Below, piece by piece: positions 12,954 to 16,417 of a DNA stretch of 16,417 nucleotides. The position numbers and the translations under genes were made by a program. The notes beneath the pieces were generated by a model, which was not told the DNA's origin, did not search any database, and worked only from the letters and a program-made list of their open reading frames with translations. The stretch is from Bacillota bacterium. Lineage in GTDB: Bacteria > Bacillota > Clostridia > Oscillospirales > Acutalibacteraceae. The stretch covers positions 1-16,417 of the forward strand of contig JAEZWL010000062.1 in NCBI GenBank assembly GCA_023420245.1, written 5' to 3'. Positions within the stretch are counted from its first letter, which is position 1, and every line of letters starts with the position of its first letter.

Positions 12954-14249
12954 ATGAATAACATAACCCTTAGATCCTTATCGGTTGAGAACTTTGCTTC
13001 TTTTGCCGAGCGGATGACATTTACTACTGAAGCGGACCTCAGTAAAAAGGAGCACCTTGAAAACACGTTTACAAGCGGAGAAATAACATTTAATAAAGTT
13101 TCGTTTCTCTACGGGGCTAATGGGTCGGGCAAAACATTCTTCTGCAAAATTCTCCGTGAGATCCAGCGTCTTCTGGACTGGTCTCCGCTGACAGCGATGA
13201 ATAACCCTCAGTTATTATCTATGCCTCAATTTAAAGGAATAGATTCTCCTATCCCTCCGTTTGCTTTTGATGTTCGCTATATGGAAAAGCCTACTAAATT
13301 CGAGATCGACATTCTTATTGACAAGACAAACTATCACTATGAGTTTGCGATACAAGGTAAAATGGTGGTTTCTGAACTCCTCACCAAGAAATACCACAGG
13401 ACGGAGAAACTGATTGAAAGAAGTTCATCGTCATACAAAGATATCATCTTACGCTCAGAGCTAAAGGATTTTGAAAGCACAAAACAAGTAGTTAAACCAG
13501 AAGCACTATGCTTGCCGGTAGCAGCATTACTTAACAATCGTATGGCGGCAGAGATTGTTTCTGCTATCAAAGGTATTCAAGTTGTAAGTATGACTGCGGC
13601 AAGGGTGCGGCCCGCAAAGACAAAAGAATCTTTCTCTGATGAACGATTGTGTAAATATATTAATATTCTTAAAAAAGCTGATCCTACAATCAGAGATATG
13701 AAGGTCTCCTTTGAAGAGAAAGAAGTTGCTCATCAGAAAATTGAAGTTGATGATTTTGAAAATCGTGAAATAATAGCAAAAAAGACTACTGTCGGCGTAG
13801 AAACAAAACATGCCATGTATGAGAATGGCAAAGAGACAAGCAGTATACCCATCACATTTTTTGCCGACGAATCTTTGGGGACCGTAAAGCTGTTTACGGC
13901 ATTACCGTACCTCTACGATGTGTTAGAAATAGGCGGGACGCTTGTGATTGACGAGTTAGAAAACGGTCTTCATCTTTCTTTAGCAAAGGAGATTATTAAC
14001 CTGTTCACAAATGAAGCGAGCAACCCATACCATGCTCAGCTCATATGCACATCACACCAACCGCTATTGGTAGATGGTAATTATCGTCGTGACCAAATAT
14101 GGGTAGCATGTAAAGATTCCTACGGTAAAAGTTCTCTCCACAGAATGAGTGAAATGAAAACTTCACGTGCTAAGGTAAACCTAGCAAACCGGATACTTGA
14201 AGGCGCCTTTGGCTGCAACCCTGAACGGTTTTTTGAAAACAACACATGA
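12954..14249 (+). CDS. AAA15/RloA-type ATPase, candidate anti-phage protein
   Basis: 431 residues from the ATG at 12954, preceded by AAGGGGAG. It is an ABC-ATPase-like single-chain protein of the OLD/AbiL/RloA class: Walker A YGANGSGKT (53-61), a long middle insertion with coiled-coil and basic parts (about 110-300), a signature-like FADESLGTVKLF (303-314), Walker B VIDELENGLH (331-340, Asp333-Glu334), the H-loop TSHQP (366-370) and the family-typical C-terminal LEGAFGCNP. Such ATPases act in abortive infection with a partner effector (for example RloB or the PARIS effector AriB); neither partner is encoded beside it. The genes downstream on the same strand are thus candidates for the effector. 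AT-rich compared with the genes left of the tRNAs. Defence is inferred from the family, not shown. Confidence 0.8.
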   Translation: MNNITLRSLSVENFASFAERMTFTTEADLSKKEHLENTFTSGEITFNKVSFLYGANGSGKTFFCKILREIQRLLDWSPLTAMNNPQLLSMPQFKGIDSPIPPFAFDVRYMEKPTKFEIDILIDKTNYHYEFAIQGKMVVSELLTKKYHRTEKLIERSSSSYKDIILRSELKDFESTKQVVKPEALCLPVAALLNNRMAAEIVSAIKGIQVVSMTAARVRPAKTKESFSDERLCKYINILKKADPTIRDMKVSFEEKEVAHQKIEVDDFENREIIAKKTTVGVETKHAMYENGKETSSIPITFFADESLGTVKLFTALPYLYDVLEIGGTLVIDELENGLHLSLAKEIINLFTNEASNPYHAQLICTSHQPLLVDGNYRRDQIWVACKDSYGKSSLHRMSEMKTSRAKVNLANRILEGAFGCNPERFFENNT

Positions 14250-14254
14250 AATAA

Positions 14255-14334
14255 GAAAAAGAAAAACACCGAGCTGGCACTCGGTGTCCTGTGGGGTGAC
14301 AGAAGCACGGAACAAGGTACTTTGTCATAATTAC
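14255..14334 (-). ncRNA. Putative ~80-nt minus-strand small RNA inside the cassette
   Basis: A complete minus-strand transcription unit lies in the 199-bp gap between the ATPase and the next gene. The promoter is at 14341-14369; the hairpin ACACCGAG/CTCGGTGT (14266-14287, 6-base loop) is followed on the minus strand by a T-rich run complementary to 14253-14265. A near-palindrome ACAAGGTACTTTGT at 14312-14325 could form a second hairpin. A short frame from an ATG near 14330 runs through the terminator and is unlikely to be real. Its 3' end falls just behind the ATPase stop codon. It could be an antisense regulator, a guide or trigger RNA of the cassette, or a small RNA of the insertion. Known from sequence only. 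Confidence 0.5.
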
Positions 14335-14340
14335 TTACAC

Positions 14341-14369
14341 ATTGTACCACGCTTGATTTTCGATTGCAA
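14341..14369 (-). promoter_or_regulatory. Promoter of the minus-strand small RNA
   Basis: Minus strand TTGCAA (14369-14364), 17-nt spacer, TACAAT (14346-14341) preceded by TGG (extended -10). It has the same TGGTACAAT -10 as the ATPase promoter on the other strand. Confidence 0.6.
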
Positions 14370-14448
14370 TATGAAATCTGTGACCAGAAAGGTAATACCG
14401 CAGGCTTTTTCTAAAAGTGTGATGACATAAATCATTATATTTTTAGGA

Positions 14449-15357
14449 GTGATAAACATATTTATTTCTGACTACATCGGTGTCGGTATAAAAGGACACC
14501 ACAATTTTGACTTCGTGGATGCATATCTTGATGGAGACAACCGACTTTTTATTGATCCCTGCATGATAGAGGGCGCAGATGATCCTTGGAGTCTAAATGC
14601 TTCATGCGTTATGCAAGCGTTTTTTGATTGCCTGTTTCAGGGCTTTAGAACAAAGGATATCCAACATGGAGATCTGCTTAGCCATGCAAACGAACAGAAT
14701 GCAACAAAATTGGGATATGGCAACGGTGATAATGGAAAAGGTAAGACTGAAGAGGGTTTATGGGATAGTTTGAAAGGCCTATCTATGCTCGTCAATGAGA
14801 TTCCGACAATAAGTCGTGCTCAAGATGTTCCTGTTTTGGTTGAAGGTTTTGCGGAGGATTGCATGTCGGATTTACTCACAAATATCTTACATGATCCATT
14901 GAATTCTTTTACTTGCGAGCAGATGTCTAAGTGGGGCTGTCCCCCGCAAGGAGAGAAAATAATTTGGACATTTGATGTTGGATGTAGAGAATGGATCCAG
15001 GTGGTTCGTCCATGCTGGTATTATGGTGAAAAAGAGCTTTTGCTCGTACCCAAATGGATTGTCCGCAGGAACTTCCTTTTTAAGGCTCATCAGTATTTGT
15101 ATTGCATTATAGTAGAGCGTATGAGAAATGCCAATGGATGGGATGATCTTAAGAAGGTCGACGTTTGGAACAACATACCTAGGAAAAGTGAACATTGGGA
15201 ATATGACACTGTAATCAGCTACTCAAAAGAGCACCCTGACGCATTGTCTGAATACCATAGCCGTATGCCACAATATTACCACAGAACAAACGGATGTATG
15301 ACCGATGAGGATTTAGATTATGCGGTTTATGGACATACAATAAAAGAAAGTGCATAG
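14449..15357 (+). CDS. 302-aa protein of unknown family in the ATPase cassette
   Basis: I do not recognise the family. There is no membrane segment or signal peptide. Visible blocks: GVGIKGHHNFDFVDAY, then DGDNRLFIDPCMIEG (28-42), ATKLGYGNGDNGKGKTEEGL (85-104, glycine-rich loop), GFAEDCMSDLLTNILHDPLN (133-152), WYYGEKELLLVPKWIVRR (190-207) and a C-terminal acidic region. Several buried Asp/Glu/Lys blocks (FIDP, EDCMSDL, VPKWIVR) would suit an enzyme, possibly a nuclease, but no catalytic motif is certain. The start is odd: GTG at 14449 overlaps the AGGAG (14445-14449), while the codon 8 nt behind that site, in frame, is ATA (14458). The next gene begins 11 bases after its stop with an SD that overlaps the stop codon, so the two are translationally coupled. 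Confidence 0.7.
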   Translation: MINIFISDYIGVGIKGHHNFDFVDAYLDGDNRLFIDPCMIEGADDPWSLNASCVMQAFFDCLFQGFRTKDIQHGDLLSHANEQNATKLGYGNGDNGKGKTEEGLWDSLKGLSMLVNEIPTISRAQDVPVLVEGFAEDCMSDLLTNILHDPLNSFTCEQMSKWGCPPQGEKIIWTFDVGCREWIQVVRPCWYYGEKELLLVPKWIVRRNFLFKAHQYLYCIIVERMRNANGWDDLKKVDVWNNIPRKSEHWEYDTVISYSKEHPDALSEYHSRMPQYYHRTNGCMTDEDLDYAVYGHTIKESA

Positions 15358-15368
15358 GAGAAATTTGA

Positions 15369-15611
15369 ATGAATAAAAAACAAAGTAGTACACGGTTGGC
15401 ATCTGAAGCTTCAAAGATATTAAATGACAAAAGTGCTTCAAATATTCAACGCTCCTTGGCGGGAGGTGTCCTTTCTCAGCGTAGTCCTGCCAAACAGACT
15501 GGAGCAGCAATGGAGGATAAAGCATCTAAGGTTTTACAAAGCGATAAATATTCAGATGCTACCAGGAGTTTAGCGGGCAGTCTTCTATCTCAATCGAATA
15601 AGAATCGTTAA
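15369..15611 (+). CDS. 80-aa protein made of two copies of a ~28-residue repeat
   Basis: The ATG at 15369 follows AGGAG that begins in the stop codon of the 302-aa gene. The protein is basic, rich in Ser, Ala and Lys, and has an internal duplication: ASEASKILNDKSASNIQRSL then AGGVLSQ (11-37) and DKASKVLQSDKYSDATRSLA then GSLLSQ (51-76), sharing the pattern AsKvL-s-k-S---rSLAGs-LSQ. Short proteins with the same SLAGS-LSQ repeat occur, as far as I recall, as hypothetical ORFs in accessory regions of other bacteria. The size and repeat suggest a small binding or regulatory partner, such as an antitoxin-like or adaptor subunit, for the protein before it; this is inference. Confidence 0.72.
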   Translation: MNKKQSSTRLASEASKILNDKSASNIQRSLAGGVLSQRSPAKQTGAAMEDKASKVLQSDKYSDATRSLAGSLLSQSNKNR

Positions 15612-15623
15612 AAGCAAAGTGAG

Positions 15624-15655
15624 GGTCAAGATAAAATCTTGGCCTTCATTTTTTT
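15624..15655 (+). terminator. Rho-independent terminator closing the cassette
   Basis: GGTCAAGAT (15624-15632) pairs with ATCTTGGCC (15636-15644), 9 bp with one T-G pair and an AAA loop, followed by TTCATTTTTTT. It lies 12 bases behind the 80-aa gene and directly before the hsdM fragment. Confidence 0.88.
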
Positions 15656-15968
15656 AATATCAATTGCGCAAAGTGGATTTTCAAGGAAAGCTCTGAAAAA
15701 GGCACAGACCGAACTGCAGGAAAAAATCGATGCTATCCGCAAGGAACTGACCGCTGAGCAATGTGAAACGCTCGTGATGGAACTCTTGCGCGAGGGCTTT
15801 ATCGCCGAACTGGATAAATACCTAAAAGCCGAACTCGACAAGACGGTCAAAGCCGTGCAGCACCTCTGGAAGAAGTACGCTATATCAGCGAAACAGCTAA
15901 CCGATACACGCGCCGCTGCCGAGGATAAGCTGAACGACTTTTTAAGGGGGTTGGGCTATGTGGACTGA
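15656..15968 (+). pseudogene. hsdM: 3' fragment of type I restriction-modification methyltransferase gene (hsdM)
   Basis: About 100 codons end at TGA 15966-15968. The translation KALKKAQTELQEKIDAIRKE, LTAEQCETLVMELLREGF, AELDKYLKAELDKTVKAVQH, and LNDFLRGLGYVD resembles the coiled-coil C-terminal extension of type I N6-adenine methyltransferases, the part that contacts HsdS. The catalytic domain with its SAM motif and NPPF is missing. No start codon with a ribosome site exists; the TTG that opens the frame (15639) lies in the terminator stem. So the gene is cut off at about 15656-15690, where the cassette begins. It overlaps hsdS by 11 bases, as in an intact hsdMS operon. Confidence 0.7.
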
Positions 15969-16417
15969 GAAAACTTTCGCTGAACTTGGATACACATATA
16001 CGGGGTTAAGCGGCAAAAACAAGGCTGCCTTTGGAAGTGGTGAGCCGTATATCCCTTATATGAACGTCTTCAGTAATGAAAGCATAGACCCTGTCGCTTT
16101 TGAGTATGTACAGATTAAAAAAGGTGAGCAGCAAAACGCTGTTGCTGTTGGCGATGCCCTGTTCACTACTTCTTCTGAAACGCCCGAAGAAGTAGGAATG
16201 TCCTCTGTTCTGACCGAGGATGTTGGCACGGTCTATCTCAATAGTTTTTGCTTCGGGCTTCGTTTCTACAAGCCGAGTGGTTTTGACCCAAAGTTTCTTT
16301 CCTATGCACTCCGTAGCGAGCGTATAAGAAAGCAGATGCTCATTGCGGCACAGGGTTCGACGAGGTACAATCTTTCCAAACAGAACTTCAACTGTATGAA
16401 GTTGATGTATCCCACCG
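15958..16417 (+). CDS. hsdS: Type I restriction-modification specificity subunit HsdS, 3'-truncated by window edge
   Basis: The ATG at 15958 overlaps the hsdM stop and has AAGGGGG 6 nt upstream; the frame is open to the window end (153 residues). It begins with a target recognition domain: TFAELGYTYTGLSGKNKAAF, then GSGEPYIPYMNVFSN, the GDALFTTSSETPEEVGMSSV strand-loop, NSFCFGLRFYKP and QGSTRYNLSKQNFNCMKLMY, which is the end-of-TRD pattern followed by the first conserved helix. HsdS sets the DNA sequence recognised by the methylase and nuclease. Without a full hsdM beside it, it can act only if HsdM is made elsewhere; a complete second TRD and hsdR may follow beyond the window. Confidence 0.88.
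   Translation, partial: MWTEKTFAELGYTYTGLSGKNKAAFGSGEPYIPYMNVFSNESIDPVAFEYVQIKKGEQQNAVAVGDALFTTSSETPEEVGMSSVLTEDVGTVYLNSFCFGLRFYKPSGFDPKFLSYALRSERIRKQMLIAAQGSTRYNLSKQNFNCMKLMYPT

Noticed and set aside
14197..14430. 77-codon plus-strand frame across the ATPase/302-aa gap
   Set aside because: Overlaps the ATPase end, has no ribosome site, and runs through the small RNA hairpin.
12515..15655. Integrated element using tRNA-Tyr as attachment site
   Set aside because: I found no second copy of the tRNA 3' end to the right within the window and no integrase, so an att pair cannot be supported.
1..16417. CRISPR array or retron
   Set aside because: No regularly spaced direct repeats and no reverse transcriptase or cas gene are visible; the small RNA at 14255-14334 lacks a reverse transcriptase neighbour.

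Overview
The window looks like a chromosomal segment of a low-to-moderate GC Firmicute, most likely a fermentative, anaerobic gut-type Clostridia (Oscillospiraceae/Ruminococcaceae-like). The reasons are strong GGAGG-type ribosome binding sites, TTGACA-N17-TATAAT promoters, tRNAs with encoded CCA, and a hydrogenase-type iron-sulfur protein fused to a chemotaxis signalling domain. This placement is inference from style; no rRNA is present. GC content is patchy: the flippase, rlmD, cellulase and hydrogenase-sensor regions are richer in GC than the AT-rich blocks at about 3.0-5.1 kb and 12.8-15.6 kb, which look acquired.

Layout. 1-1.6 kb: 3' part of a polysaccharide flippase and a remnant of an aminotransferase. 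1.6-2.9 kb: an rRNA uracil-C5 methyltransferase (RlmD/RumA family) with its own promoter. 3.0-4.4 kb: a divergent pair, flavodoxin-like reductase (minus) and TetR regulator (plus), with clear promoters and repeated operator-like sites between them. 4.5-7.6 kb: an SMR efflux pump with a 14-bp inverted repeat over its promoter, an unknown six-helix membrane protein, a decayed stretch ending in a terminator, a GH5 cellulase-type hydrolase without signal peptide, and a small membrane protein whose stop codon abuts that of the cellulase. 7.6-9.9 kb: a structured leader with terminator, then a soluble protein that joins ferredoxin clusters, an H-cluster hydrogenase domain, another Fe-S domain and a methyl-accepting signalling domain. 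10.0-10.2 kb: tRNA-Pro. 10.4-12.1 kb: an alpha/beta hydrolase-GNAT fusion and a small peptide deformylase. 12.1-12.3 kb: a 165-bp MITE-like palindromic element. 12.4-12.6 kb: tRNA-Thr and tRNA-Tyr.

12.9-15.65 kb, beside the tRNA pair, is the most interesting part: an AAA15/RloA-type ATPase, a short transcription unit on the opposite strand (promoter plus terminator, about 80 nt), a 302-aa protein I cannot assign, and an 80-aa protein built from two copies of one repeat. A terminator closes the cassette. Directly after it comes the 3' end of a type I methyltransferase gene (hsdM) without its start, overlapping an hsdS specificity gene that runs out of the window. I read this as a candidate anti-phage or mobile cassette that lies inside, or has replaced part of, a type I restriction-modification locus. 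The defence role is inferred from the ATPase family and the neighbourhood; it is not shown by the sequence.
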